Assembly (NCBI GenBank): GCA_009781635.1
Contig: WQXU01000013.1
Span: 1-64,000 of the forward strand
Length of the DNA: 64,000 bases
Source of the DNA: Treponema sp.
GTDB lineage: Bacteria; Spirochaetota; Spirochaetia; Treponematales; Breznakiellaceae
Reading direction: 5' to 3'
This document shows, piece after piece, positions 7,777-16,222 of the stretch (the stretch's first letter is position 1; the number at the start of each line of letters is the position of its first letter). The position numbers and the translations under genes were made by a program. The notes below the pieces were generated by a model. That model did not search any database. It saw only the letters and a program-made list of their open reading frames with translations, and had not been told where the DNA came from.

Positions 7777-9180
7777 ATGATGATTACGCCCAGAAGTGAT
7801 GCTGCCAACAGGATGGGGACTGAACATGTAGGCAGATTACTCTTAAGATTTTCCGTTCCGGCAATAACCGGAATGCTGGTAAATGCCCTTTATAACTTTG
7901 TTGATCGTATCTTTGTAGGACATGCTGTAAACGAAATTGCGCTTGGCGGACTTTCTCTTGTTCTTCCCCTTATGACTATCGGTATGGCATTTGCAATGCT
8001 GTTTGGCATTGGAGCTGCAAACATGATCTCTATGAGGCTTGGGCAGGGCAGAAAGCAGGAAGCGGAAAATGCTCTTAAACATTGTTTTATCCTGCTGACC
8101 GGTACCGGGATATTAATAACGGCCGCCGGGCTTATCTTTATTGATCCGATCCTTTCGCTTATGGGAGCCGGGAAGGGCAGTGAAGCTCTCGGTTACGCAA
8201 GGGAGTATTTTCGCATAACATTATTCGGATCTGCATTTTTTATGGTGAGTTTTGGGCTGTCTCACTGTACAAGAGCGCAGGGTTTTCCGGCTGTAACAAT
8301 GATCTCCATGATACTCGGAGCCGTTCTTAATATTATTTTTGATGCCATTTTTATTTTATGGTTTAAATGGGGAGTTGAAGGCGCTGCTCTTGCCACTGTT
8401 GTTTCAAGATTTGCTTCTGCAGTTTTTATTTTAAGGTTTATTCTGAGCAAGAAGGCGGTTGTAAGGCTCAACTTCCGCATGTTAAAACCTGATTTTGGAA
8501 TTGTTACGCAAATTATGGCTTTTGGCTCCGCCCAGTTTTTACTGCAGTTCTTAATGGCTGCAATACAGTTATTAAATAACAAAAGCGCAGGATGGTACGG
8601 TGCGGCTTCGCTTGGAGTGGAAAACGGCGGGGACATTGCATTGTCCGGAATGAGCATCATGGGAGCAATACTGATGCTCATCCTTATGCCTGTGTTCGGC
8701 ATAAACCAGGGAGCGCAGCCGATACTGGGATATAATTACGGAGCCAAAATGTACCGGCGTGTGTTACACGCATATCTCGGCGCAATTGCAGCTGCAACAT
8801 CGATCTGCCTGATTGGATTTATTATAGTTCAGCTTTTTCCTGTTCAGCTTGTCAGGTTATTTGCGCCTGACGGAAGCCCTACGCTTATGCAGTTTGCTCC
8901 CAGAGCTATGCAGATCATGATGTTGCTGCTGCCGCTTGCCGGTTTCCAGATTGTGTCTACAAATTTCTTTGTTGTTACAGGCCGTCCCAAAGTTTCAATT
9001 TTTCTGTCCATGCTGCGGCAGTGCATCGTTCTGATTCCATGCATATTTATATTCGGCAGAGTTTGGGGTCTTTGGGGAGTAATTGCCGCCGCTCCGGTTG
9101 CAGACGGGTTCGCCTTTCTTGTTACAGGTACCCTGATCTTTCTGGAACTCAGGAAACTTCGCGCCCACTTGACGGAATAA
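7777..9180 (+). CDS. MATE family efflux transporter
   Basis: 467 residues with about 12 membrane segments in two similar halves, the pattern of the multidrug and toxin extrusion (MatE) family, which exports cationic drugs or metabolites using Na+ or H+ gradients. The N-terminal half carries ALYNFVDRIFVGH and the second half the family-like GINQGAQPILGYNYGA. A Shine-Dalgarno-like AGAGGAA precedes the ATG pair at 7777/7780. It sits 24 bases after the MFS-HEAT gene; the two probably form one transcript. The promoter of the next gene, pbp1A, overlaps its last codons. Confidence 0.92.
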   Translation: MMITPRSDAANRMGTEHVGRLLLRFSVPAITGMLVNALYNFVDRIFVGHAVNEIALGGLSLVLPLMTIGMAFAMLFGIGAANMISMRLGQGRKQEAENALKHCFILLTGTGILITAAGLIFIDPILSLMGAGKGSEALGYAREYFRITLFGSAFFMVSFGLSHCTRAQGFPAVTMISMILGAVLNIIFDAIFILWFKWGVEGAALATVVSRFASAVFILRFILSKKAVVRLNFRMLKPDFGIVTQIMAFGSAQFLLQFLMAAIQLLNNKSAGWYGAASLGVENGGDIALSGMSIMGAILMLILMPVFGINQGAQPILGYNYGAKMYRRVLHAYLGAIAAATSICLIGFIIVQLFPVQLVRLFAPDGSPTLMQFAPRAMQIMMLLLPLAGFQIVSTNFFVVTGRPKVSIFLSMLRQCIVLIPCIFIFGRVWGLWGVIAAAPVADGFAFLVTGTLIFLELRKLRAHLTE

Positions 9181-9197
9181 AAGCGATTTTATATTCT
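9169..9197 (+). promoter_or_regulatory. Sigma-70-type promoter of pbp1A (leaderless geometry)
   Basis: TTGACG (9169-9174), exact 17-base spacer, TATTCT (9192-9197). The ATG at 9205 begins eight bases after the -10, the normal distance to a transcription start. No Shine-Dalgarno is present. The -35 overlaps the last codons of the MATE gene. Confidence 0.65.
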
Positions 9198-9204
9198 ATA
9201 ATAT

Positions 9205-11859
9205 ATGGGTAATTACAGTGGGAATGGTTTTATTTCTGCCCTGTTTGTTAAAATAATAGCCGCTTTTACCATTATAATAGTTATTTTTATCGGCATAGGC
9301 CTCGGTCTTTCTCTGGCGATGACCTCTAATATAAGAAATAATGAAAATTTTATAGAACTTGCTCCTGCGCTTCCGACAAGGCTTTTAGATATACATGGCA
9401 ATCTTATTACAGAATTTGCATCAGATGAAAAAAGAGAACTTGTTTCACTTAGCGAACTTCCAAGGCATTTAATTCATGCGGTTTTAGCGCGCGAAGATCC
9501 GGACTTTTACAATCACCGCGGTTTTAGTATAAGAGCTATCATGCGCGCTGTATGGGGGCAGGTAATCGGCAGAGGCATGGGCGGAGGTTCTACAATTTCT
9601 CAGCAGGTGGCAGGCTGGCTGCATACCGATCGCACCGAAAGAACAATTAAGCGGAAGATAAAAGAACTGTGGTGGGCTTTCCAGATGGAAAGACGGTATA
9701 CAAAAAATGAAATACTGGAGATATACCTTAACTACATGCCCATGGGACCGGGTACATACGGTGTTGAAACAGCAAGCAGATACTTTTTTGTCCGCAGCGC
9801 AAGAGATGTAAGCCTTGCAGAAGCGGCGGTTTTGGCTGTTCTTCTTTCCGGCCCTAATCGTTTCGATCCATTAAGAAATCCAAATCTTGCAATGAACCGC
9901 CAGTATTTTGTATTGGAGAGAATGATTGAATTCGGTTATGCCGACAAGGATGAGGCGGAGGCATCGTATACCGAGTTCTGGGATGATTTTGACTGGACAA
10001 GACCGGCTCTTTCGGCATATCTTACCCGGGAAGACAAGGCTCCGTGGTTCAGCGAATATGTGCGCAGGGAACTTGATGTTTTAATGTACGGTTCCAGGGA
10101 TTATTACCGTGATGGTTATATTGTGCATACAACCCTCAATCTTGAACATCAGCAAGCGGCAGAACGGTTTATGGCAGAGGGGCTGGCAAAGGGAAATGCC
10201 GAATATACCGCATTAAACAGAAGAAGCAGTGTTCAGGCGGTACGTATGTATATGCCTATTATCGATCTTTTAACATTAACTTTTGATATACCCGGCGTTC
10301 GTGAAACTTCTGCCGGCCAGCATGAGGCAAGGACTATTTCCCGTTATGTAAGAACAATAAATCCAATTGTGGATTTAGCGGCTCTTGCGTTCGGCATTCC
10401 GGAATTAAAAGATATTACAGGCCACGGTTTTGCGCAGCAAAGGGCAACCACCGAACAAAACCAGGTGGAAGGCGCGCTTATCACCATAGAAAATGAAACG
10501 GGATATATAACTGCCATTGTCGGCGGATCAAAATATGATGAATCGAATCAGCTGATACGCGCTACGCAGGCAAGCGTACAGCCGGGATCTGCGTTTAAAC
10601 CATTGTACTATTCAGCAGCGCTTGATTCCCGCAGATTTACAGCCGCTACAATGATTTACGATGAACCAATGGCTTTTCATAATTTTGACGGCACTCTTTA
10701 TGTTCCGAATAACTACGGCGGAGCGTGGAGAGGCCCTGTCCTGCTTTATATGGTAATGTCCTTGTCATTGAATATTCCGTCGATTAAGGTTCTTGAAGTT
10801 ACAGGTTTTGACGCTTCTATTGCAAGAGCTGCAGCGCTTTTGGATATAACAGGCGACGCTCAAATCCGGCGCAACTTTCCAAGAGTTTATCCTCTTGCTC
10901 TGGGCGTTAACTCCACTTCGCCCTTACGGATGGCAAGGGCATTTGCTGTATTTGCAAATCAGGGGCGCGCTGTTACTCCAATAGCAATCCGTTCAATAGA
11001 AGACCGTAACGGCAGGGTTATATTTGACGTTGAAAGAGATGTGCGCGAACAGCAGAGGCGGATGGCGAATAACGGTCAGGTTGTAAGTCCGCAAAATGCC
11101 TTTGTTATGACGCGGATACTGGAGTTTGGCATTACGGCAGGAACCTTCGCACTGGGTACAGACGCAGGGGCAAAGTTTACATACAGGGATGATGACGGAA
11201 GAACATTCAGAATGCCTGTTGCCGGAAAAACGGGAACCACCCAAAACTGGTCGGATGCCTGGGCGGTTGGGTATACTCCGTATTATACAACGGCGATATG
11301 GTATGGCTTTGATAAACCGGGTAATTCTCTTGGAACATCCCAAACGGGTGCGCAATTGGCAGCTCCTGTATGGGGAGATTATATGAGCCTGATTCACAGA
11401 GGGCTTCCTCAGCGCAGTTTTGTAAGGCCTTCCGGAGTTGGGGATGCGGCAGTTTGCAGGACTTCAGGGCTTCTTGTAACTGAATCCTGCGAGAGGTCAA
11501 TATTCCTTCCGTTCATAGCCGGAACAATTCCGTCAAGGCACTGCGATGTGCACGGCAGCGGAGGTTCATCCCAGGGAGCCAGGCTCCAGGCCAGCGAAAC
11601 AACACGGATGGATATAGACACAAGGTTCCTGGATGAATTTATGCCTACATTACAGATAGATTTGGATTTATTCCCTGAAATCAATCAAAGGCAAAATACA
11701 ACCAATACGCCCGCTTCACGTAATGTTCCCAATATACCGCCTTTAAATACCAATCCCTTCCTTGATGATGATTTACCCGCTATTTTACCGGGGCGGAGTA
11801 ATGAAGATGATGATAACAGCGATGATGATCATCTTCCCCGGTGGAATCAATTGGATTAA
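9205..11859 (+). CDS. mrcA: Bifunctional penicillin-binding protein 1A
   Basis: 884 residues. One N-terminal membrane anchor (~12-40); GT51 glycosyltransferase (~65-240) with catalytic Glu97 in AREDPDFYNHRG and the motif GGSTISQQ; a linker; then a penicillin-binding transpeptidase (~440-780) with all three active-site motifs: SAFK (Ser462, Lys465), SLN (521-523) and KTGTT (675-679). It polymerises and cross-links peptidoglycan at the outer face of the inner membrane. After the transpeptidase come a short Cys-containing segment and an acidic, Asn/Asp-rich tail (~800-884) of unknown use. It has its own promoter and no Shine-Dalgarno. The class is certain; the symbol mrcA/ponA is by family. Confidence 0.95.
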   Translation: MGNYSGNGFISALFVKIIAAFTIIIVIFIGIGLGLSLAMTSNIRNNENFIELAPALPTRLLDIHGNLITEFASDEKRELVSLSELPRHLIHAVLAREDPDFYNHRGFSIRAIMRAVWGQVIGRGMGGGSTISQQVAGWLHTDRTERTIKRKIKELWWAFQMERRYTKNEILEIYLNYMPMGPGTYGVETASRYFFVRSARDVSLAEAAVLAVLLSGPNRFDPLRNPNLAMNRQYFVLERMIEFGYADKDEAEASYTEFWDDFDWTRPALSAYLTREDKAPWFSEYVRRELDVLMYGSRDYYRDGYIVHTTLNLEHQQAAERFMAEGLAKGNAEYTALNRRSSVQAVRMYMPIIDLLTLTFDIPGVRETSAGQHEARTISRYVRTINPIVDLAALAFGIPELKDITGHGFAQQRATTEQNQVEGALITIENETGYITAIVGGSKYDESNQLIRATQASVQPGSAFKPLYYSAALDSRRFTAATMIYDEPMAFHNFDGTLYVPNNYGGAWRGPVLLYMVMSLSLNIPSIKVLEVTGFDASIARAAALLDITGDAQIRRNFPRVYPLALGVNSTSPLRMARAFAVFANQGRAVTPIAIRSIEDRNGRVIFDVERDVREQQRRMANNGQVVSPQNAFVMTRILEFGITAGTFALGTDAGAKFTYRDDDGRTFRMPVAGKTGTTQNWSDAWAVGYTPYYTTAIWYGFDKPGNSLGTSQTGAQLAAPVWGDYMSLIHRGLPQRSFVRPSGVGDAAVCRTSGLLVTESCERSIFLPFIAGTIPSRHCDVHGSGGSSQGARLQASETTRMDIDTRFLDEFMPTLQIDLDLFPEINQRQNTTNTPASRNVPNIPPLNTNPFLDDDLPAILPGRSNEDDDNSDDDHLPRWNQLD

Positions 11860-11871
11860 AATAATGATACC

Positions 11872-11900
11872 TTGACTTTAATTTAGCCATGAATTACCTT
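11872..11900 (+). promoter_or_regulatory. Putative promoter of the tRNA-Cys gene
   Basis: TTGACT (11872-11877), 17-base spacer, TACCTT (11895-11900, keeping the key T1, A2 and T6). This would start transcription about ten bases before the mature tRNA. Confidence 0.5.
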
Positions 11901-11916
11901 GTATATGCGTTTATAT

Positions 11917-11988
11917 GGCGCCGTACCCAAGGGGTAAGGGAGCGGTCTGCAAAACCGTTATTCATCAGTTCGATTCTGATCGGCGCCT
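11917..11988 (+). tRNA. trnC: tRNA-Cys (GCA)
   Basis: A full cloverleaf: acceptor GGCGCCG pairs with CGGCGCC (11981-11987); D-arm CCC/GGG; anticodon arm GCGGT/ACCGT with loop CTGCAAA, anticodon GCA; T-arm ATCAG/CTGAT with TTCGATT. The discriminator base is U (11988), the cysteine identity base. CCA is not encoded. The coding gene at 12000 begins only 11 bases downstream, so the two are almost certainly one transcript. Confidence 0.96.
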
Positions 11989-11999
11989 TTTAATTTATT

Positions 12000-13316
12000 A
12001 TGGATGATTCCCGCTCATACTATATTGCAATTGCCGCTTCTCTTTTTATTCTGCTGTGTTTGTCGGCTTTTTTTTCATCATGCGAGATGGCCTATTCTGC
12101 ATTAAACAGAATCAAACTGAAAAATCTGGCTTCCAAGAGCAAGCGGGCGCGGCTTGTCTTAAAAATGCTGGAAATGTATGACAAGATTCTTTCCACTGTC
12201 CTAATAGGAAACAATATTGTCAATATTACGGCGTCCGCGCTTGCGGCGGCGCTTTTTATCAGTCTGTTTGGAGCAAGGGGAGTAAGTATTGCCACTCTTG
12301 TAATGACGATTCTTGTGCTTGTTATCGGCGATATTTCCCCAAAGGCGCTTGCAAAGGAAACCCCCGAGTTAACTGCAATCAGAAATGCGCCTCTTTTGCA
12401 ATTCTTTATTTTTATTCTTGCGCCTGTCAATTATTTAATGACCGGCTGGAAAAAAATTCTAATGAAGGTATTTCCCGTAAAAACCGATCGTTCAACAACA
12501 GAAGATGAACTTTTAACATATGTAGAAGAAGTCAGGCAGGAAGGCGTAATCAATATACAGGAAGAGCAGATGATACGTCAGGTGATAGGATTTGACGAAT
12601 TGAAGGTTTCCGGAATTTATACTCCCCGTATTGATGTTGCCGCCGTTTCCCATACTGCCTCTATAGAAGAAATTGATCGCACATTTACGGAAACAGACTT
12701 TTCGCGCCTTCCTGTTTACAAGGATACAATTGACAATATAACAGGTATCATTATATTAAAGGATTTTTACCAGAAGGTTATGAAAGGACATAAAAACCCG
12801 GCAGAAATTGTAAAACCTGTTGTCTTTGTTGCTAAAACAATTAATATTGCAAGGCTGTTTAAGACATTGCAGAAAAAACAGGCGCACCTTGCCGTTGTTG
12901 TTGATGAACACGGCGGTACATTGGGAATTGTCACAATCGAAGATATTGTAGAAGAGCTTGTTGGTGAAATCTGGGATGAACATGATGAGGTTGTAGAGCC
13001 TGTCAGAAAAAACAGGGACGGCACTTTTACAGTGCTTGGCAGTGTTAATTTCGGGAATATGCTGGAAGCAATTGCAGAAAGAAATGAACAGGGTGATTTG
13101 ACAGGCCGCATAATAATAAATGAAGACTCTCCTCCGGATACAACCATAGCAAACTGGATAATGGAAAGTCTTGGAAGGCTGCCAAGGGTTAATGAAACTC
13201 TTGAATGGTATAATTTGACAATCAGGGTAAAAAAAATTGTAAAGCAAAGAGTAATGGAAGTAAATATAACTATTAATACAGGCGATACATCATCAGGTGA
13301 TAATAAAAAATATTAG
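12000..13316 (+). CDS. CorC/HlyC-type membrane protein (CNNM-CBS)
   Basis: 438 residues. An N-terminal CNNM/DUF21 domain with about four membrane segments (~5-190), a pair of CBS domains (~200-325) containing PRIDVAAV and VVDEHGGTLGIVTIEDI, and a C-terminal CorC_HlyC domain (~340-425). Members are linked to Mg2+/Co2+ efflux and resistance; the old name haemolysin C is misleading. The ATG lies 11 bases after tRNA-Cys with no Shine-Dalgarno and no in-frame GTG or TTG upstream. Cutting off the tRNA would therefore leave a nearly leaderless mRNA. The gene converges with pyrH, and the two stop codons share bases 13313-13316. Confidence 0.92.
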   Translation: MDDSRSYYIAIAASLFILLCLSAFFSSCEMAYSALNRIKLKNLASKSKRARLVLKMLEMYDKILSTVLIGNNIVNITASALAAALFISLFGARGVSIATLVMTILVLVIGDISPKALAKETPELTAIRNAPLLQFFIFILAPVNYLMTGWKKILMKVFPVKTDRSTTEDELLTYVEEVRQEGVINIQEEQMIRQVIGFDELKVSGIYTPRIDVAAVSHTASIEEIDRTFTETDFSRLPVYKDTIDNITGIIILKDFYQKVMKGHKNPAEIVKPVVFVAKTINIARLFKTLQKKQAHLAVVVDEHGGTLGIVTIEDIVEELVGEIWDEHDEVVEPVRKNRDGTFTVLGSVNFGNMLEAIAERNEQGDLTGRIIINEDSPPDTTIANWIMESLGRLPRVNETLEWYNLTIRVKKIVKQRVMEVNITINTGDTSSGDNKKY

Positions 13317-14029
13317 CCCTTAGCGCAAATAGTCGTACCTGTAAAATCTTCGCCTTTTAAAATCTTTCTAATGTTTTCCAGGTCTTTTCCGCCGGCGCAT
13401 ATAACCTTTAGCCCGATTTTTTCCGCATGTCTGCTTGCTATTGGATCAAACGGGACATTTTTTCCGGGAACCCAGTCATCGCCGACCATAGAACGGAATT
13501 CAGCCCATGAAATTTTATCGAGCGGGCGTGCAGTTGGGTCTTTTTTCGGGTCTGCTGTGTATACCTTTTCTATATTGGAAAGATTTATTACCATGTCCGC
13601 ACCGAAACGTTCTGCAAGCTGCACGGCAATATAATCTGTGGAAAAGCCGGGTTTCCAGCCGGCGGCTATCAGCACATGGCTTGTAAGAGGGCCGACTTCC
13701 ATGGGGTTTGTTACAACATCCTGGCTGCACCATTCGCTCATAACTGCTTTTACAAGCTGCGCATTAAGCCGCGTAGCTGTTATTCCAATCCAGTCGGCTT
13801 CTTCATTCTTTGATTCCTTGTCTTCCATTACTTTTCTGTAAGCGCTCTGCCAGCTTCGCGCAGGACCTCCGCCGCCTACAACAAAAATAAAATGCCTGCC
13901 GGAATCCTGCCCGGCAGCTGGTTTTATTTCTATGAATGAACGAATCAGGTCAGTAAAGTTTTTAAGAAAATCTGTATCAACATTGTCAGGAGCGACAATT
14001 GATCCGCCTAATGAAATTACCGTTACCAT
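13313..14029 (-). CDS. pyrH: UMP kinase, archaeal-type
   Basis: 238 residues of the amino-acid-kinase fold. Start VISLGGSIVAPD holds the phosphate-binding Lys-less GGS loop typical of archaeal and spirochaetal UMP kinases. FVVGGGGPAR, STDYIAVQLAERFGAD, NLSNIEKVYTADPKKD and VPFDPIASRHAEK follow in the order of the family. It phosphorylates UMP to UDP for RNA, DNA and cell-wall precursors. A Shine-Dalgarno AGGGG lies seven bases before the ATG. It is separated by 25 bases from the end of the ECF operon. Assignment to the archaeal-like branch rests on recalled motif pattern, not on a tree. Confidence 0.85.
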   Translation of the reverse strand: MVTVISLGGSIVAPDNVDTDFLKNFTDLIRSFIEIKPAAGQDSGRHFIFVVGGGGPARSWQSAYRKVMEDKESKNEEADWIGITATRLNAQLVKAVMSEWCSQDVVTNPMEVGPLTSHVLIAAGWKPGFSTDYIAVQLAERFGADMVINLSNIEKVYTADPKKDPTARPLDKISWAEFRSMVGDDWVPGKNVPFDPIASRHAEKIGLKVICAGGKDLENIRKILKGEDFTGTTICAKG

Positions 14030-14054
14030 AATTTACCCCTTCTGTAATGGCATT

Positions 14055-15722
14055 TTAATTGTATATTCCGCTGATTGTAATATCTCCCCAGAGGCTGGAA
14101 TAAGACTCAAGTCCGCCGACAGCTTCTTCCCAGACATTCTGAAGTGAATAAGACTGTTTCTGAGTAACCATCCTGCCGCGGCTTTCTATCTGCAAAAGTT
14201 CAAGCTCTCCCCTGGAAAAGGCGATGCGGTTGTTGTCTAAATTGCCGAAATAATAATTTGCGGGATCCGGCGGGAACCTTCGTCCTTCAGCATCAGGCGC
14301 GCGAAGGGTAATTTGTACAGCTTCTGCACCCATTGCAGGATCAGCCGGCAGCCAGCCAAAACCGTCAATACAGAACTCCGTCCAATAATGGCGGATTGTC
14401 TGTCCGTTTCTGTCTATCAAAACGCCGGCGACAGGAATGCACGGAACTCCCGCAGCGCGCATCATTGCAGCGCAGAGCAGCGCCGTTCCGTATGAGTCTG
14501 TAATTTTGTTTTCCAGCGCAGCTGTGATACTTGAACCGGAGTAAGCGGTGTCTGTTATAAGCATATTCGCAATAATCCAGTCATATACCGCTTTTGCTTT
14601 TGCATGAGGATTTTGCTCCCTGCCGATAATAGTGTTTACTGCCGCTCTTATCTGCGGCTCCGCGCTTGGAATTAACGCAGTGCTTTGAGTGTACAGAGTA
14701 TTAAGGGGCGTTCTTTCCTGCCTTATGGAAAGCGGTCTTACTCCCGATTCAACTGTATATACTTCAACATTAAATGATAAATTGATGGATTGACTTGCTC
14801 CTGTTCCTAGATTGTCAAGTTTAAAAAGGCTTACTCCGCGGTGATTTTCCACGAAGGGTTCTGCACTGCGCGAAATAAGGCTGACATTCCTCTGCGATGA
14901 AGATTGAACAGGTTTTGGTACCCATAAATACAGGGTATTTGGCCTTGATGCATCAAGAACCCTGATATCAACCGAGTAAGTTACAATGTAACTGCGTTTA
15001 TCTGTAAAATTTTTATAACCTGGTTTGCCGCTGACATCAAAGAATACCGGCCTTGAACGGCCATGAGGTGTTCTTATCTCGATGTTTCCGCTGACAGCGC
15101 CGTCCGGCATGCGGATGCGTAATTCGCGGGCGCTCCACGACTCGTAACCCAGTTCAATCTCTGATACTTCTATAAATTCCGGCTCTCTTACCGCAAAGGG
15201 GTTAAACGAAGGCGATTCAAAATCCCAGGAAAAGAAAACGCCGGATGCCGCCTGTGTCCGTGACGAGTTTTCCCGCGATATTCCAAAGTTACTTCCGGTA
15301 ATAATAATTAATGAACCTGGTGCGCCGGTTTGCGGGTTTATTGATGCAATTCTCGGTTCAAGCCCCATCTCTTCGCCATCAGCAGGCCTTGGCACTGTTG
15401 CGGAATTTGAAAACAAGACGCCGTTACTTTTTTTTCCCCTTGTGTGTACATAGACAAGACCGGATTCTCCAAGTTCGGGGACTCTTACCATGATAAGTTC
15501 ATCCTGCCACAGATAGTACGACGAATTGGTAGGTGAAATGCCGGCAATCGTTACATGAGATTCTTCACGTGACGAGCCGAAATTGCTTCCTGTTAATGTG
15601 ATAACTTCACCCATTCTGCCGATTTTCGGATCGATAGATGTAATAACAGGCGTTTTGGCGCTGCAGGAAAAAAAGAGAGGCATTAATACAAACAAGAATA
15701 CTGGTAAAATTTTAATCGGCAT
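14055..15722 (-). CDS. Lipoprotein with TIG/IPT domains and a Ser-variant transglutaminase-like domain
   Basis: 555 residues from the ATG at 15722. A signal sequence ends in a relaxed spirochaetal lipobox, FFSC, with Cys20 as the lipid site. Two IPT/TIG immunoglobulin-like domains follow (PVITSIDPKIGRMGEVITLTG and a second beginning RIASINPQTGAPGSLIII), then a beta-rich region and a transglutaminase-like core (~360-480). In the core the position of the catalytic Cys is Ser410 (TDSYGTALLCAAMMRAAG), while His445 (RHYWTEF) and Asp461 (PADPAMG) are kept. It is the last gene of the ECF sigma operon and overlaps its predecessor by 11 bases. The frame is open to 15761, but that start lies deep in the upstream gene and would spoil the signal peptide. 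Substrate unknown. Confidence 0.78.
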   Translation of the reverse strand: MPIKILPVFLFVLMPLFFSCSAKTPVITSIDPKIGRMGEVITLTGSNFGSSREESHVTIAGISPTNSSYYLWQDELIMVRVPELGESGLVYVHTRGKKSNGVLFSNSATVPRPADGEEMGLEPRIASINPQTGAPGSLIIITGSNFGISRENSSRTQAASGVFFSWDFESPSFNPFAVREPEFIEVSEIELGYESWSARELRIRMPDGAVSGNIEIRTPHGRSRPVFFDVSGKPGYKNFTDKRSYIVTYSVDIRVLDASRPNTLYLWVPKPVQSSSQRNVSLISRSAEPFVENHRGVSLFKLDNLGTGASQSINLSFNVEVYTVESGVRPLSIRQERTPLNTLYTQSTALIPSAEPQIRAAVNTIIGREQNPHAKAKAVYDWIIANMLITDTAYSGSSITAALENKITDSYGTALLCAAMMRAAGVPCIPVAGVLIDRNGQTIRHYWTEFCIDGFGWLPADPAMGAEAVQITLRAPDAEGRRFPPDPANYYFGNLDNNRIAFSRGELELLQIESRGRMVTQKQSYSLQNVWEEAVGGLESYSSLWGDITISGIYN

Positions 15723-16221
15723 TATTATTGGCAGCCGTTTCTTCTGAAAGGGCAGTCTCACTGAATGGATTTACTGTAAGCATTATTTCTATTAATGAGC
15801 CAAGCTGATGCGATGCGCCAAGCGGGAAGAAATAAATTGGTTCATCAAAATCCATTGGAATTGTCTGTATCGAAGTATAATAACTGACGCCGCCTCTTGG
15901 ATCTTCAATCCAGATTTGCCCCTGCGCGACAAGAACATTGCCTTCGCGGCGGATAAAAGGAGTAAACTGCACAGCAACGACTACGTTTGAACCGACAAGC
16001 CTTATTCCCACCGGGCTGCCTGGTATTGCAATCCGTCTTTCAGATTCACTCCAGATTACATCCTCTTCATCTGTTATTACCCTTGCGCTGATATCCATGG
16101 TTAACGCGCGTCTTCTTAATCCCTGATTTATTTCATTTCTGGCAGATTGCTGTTCCTGGGCTTCAAGAATCATGCCTGATGCAAAAAATAAAATGCTGAC
16201 AAGACAAAAAGAACGAATCAT
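15712..16221 (-). CDS. Secreted protein of the ECF sigma operon, unknown function
   Basis: 169 residues. A signal peptide (MIRSFCLVSILFFASG, cleavage near LEAQ) precedes a domain that reads as beta-rich, with regularly alternating hydrophobic strands, and a short polar tail ending in Asn/Asp. I do not recognise a family. Its ATG follows the anti-sigma stop by a single base, and its 3' end overlaps the lipoprotein gene, so it is translationally coupled on both sides. By position it is a periplasmic partner of the TIG lipoprotein or of the stress sensed by the sigma system. Confidence 0.7.
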   Translation of the reverse strand: MIRSFCLVSILFFASGMILEAQEQQSARNEINQGLRRRALTMDISARVITDEEDVIWSESERRIAIPGSPVGIRLVGSNVVVAVQFTPFIRREGNVLVAQGQIWIEDPRGGVSYYTSIQTIPMDFDEPIYFFPLGASHQLGSLIEIMLTVNPFSETALSEETAANNNAD

Positions 16222-16222
16222 C

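Noticed and set aside
9197-9202. TATAAT just before pbp1A as its -10
   Set aside because: It ends two bases before the ATG, so transcription would start inside the gene; TATTCT at 9192-9197 with TTGACG fits better.
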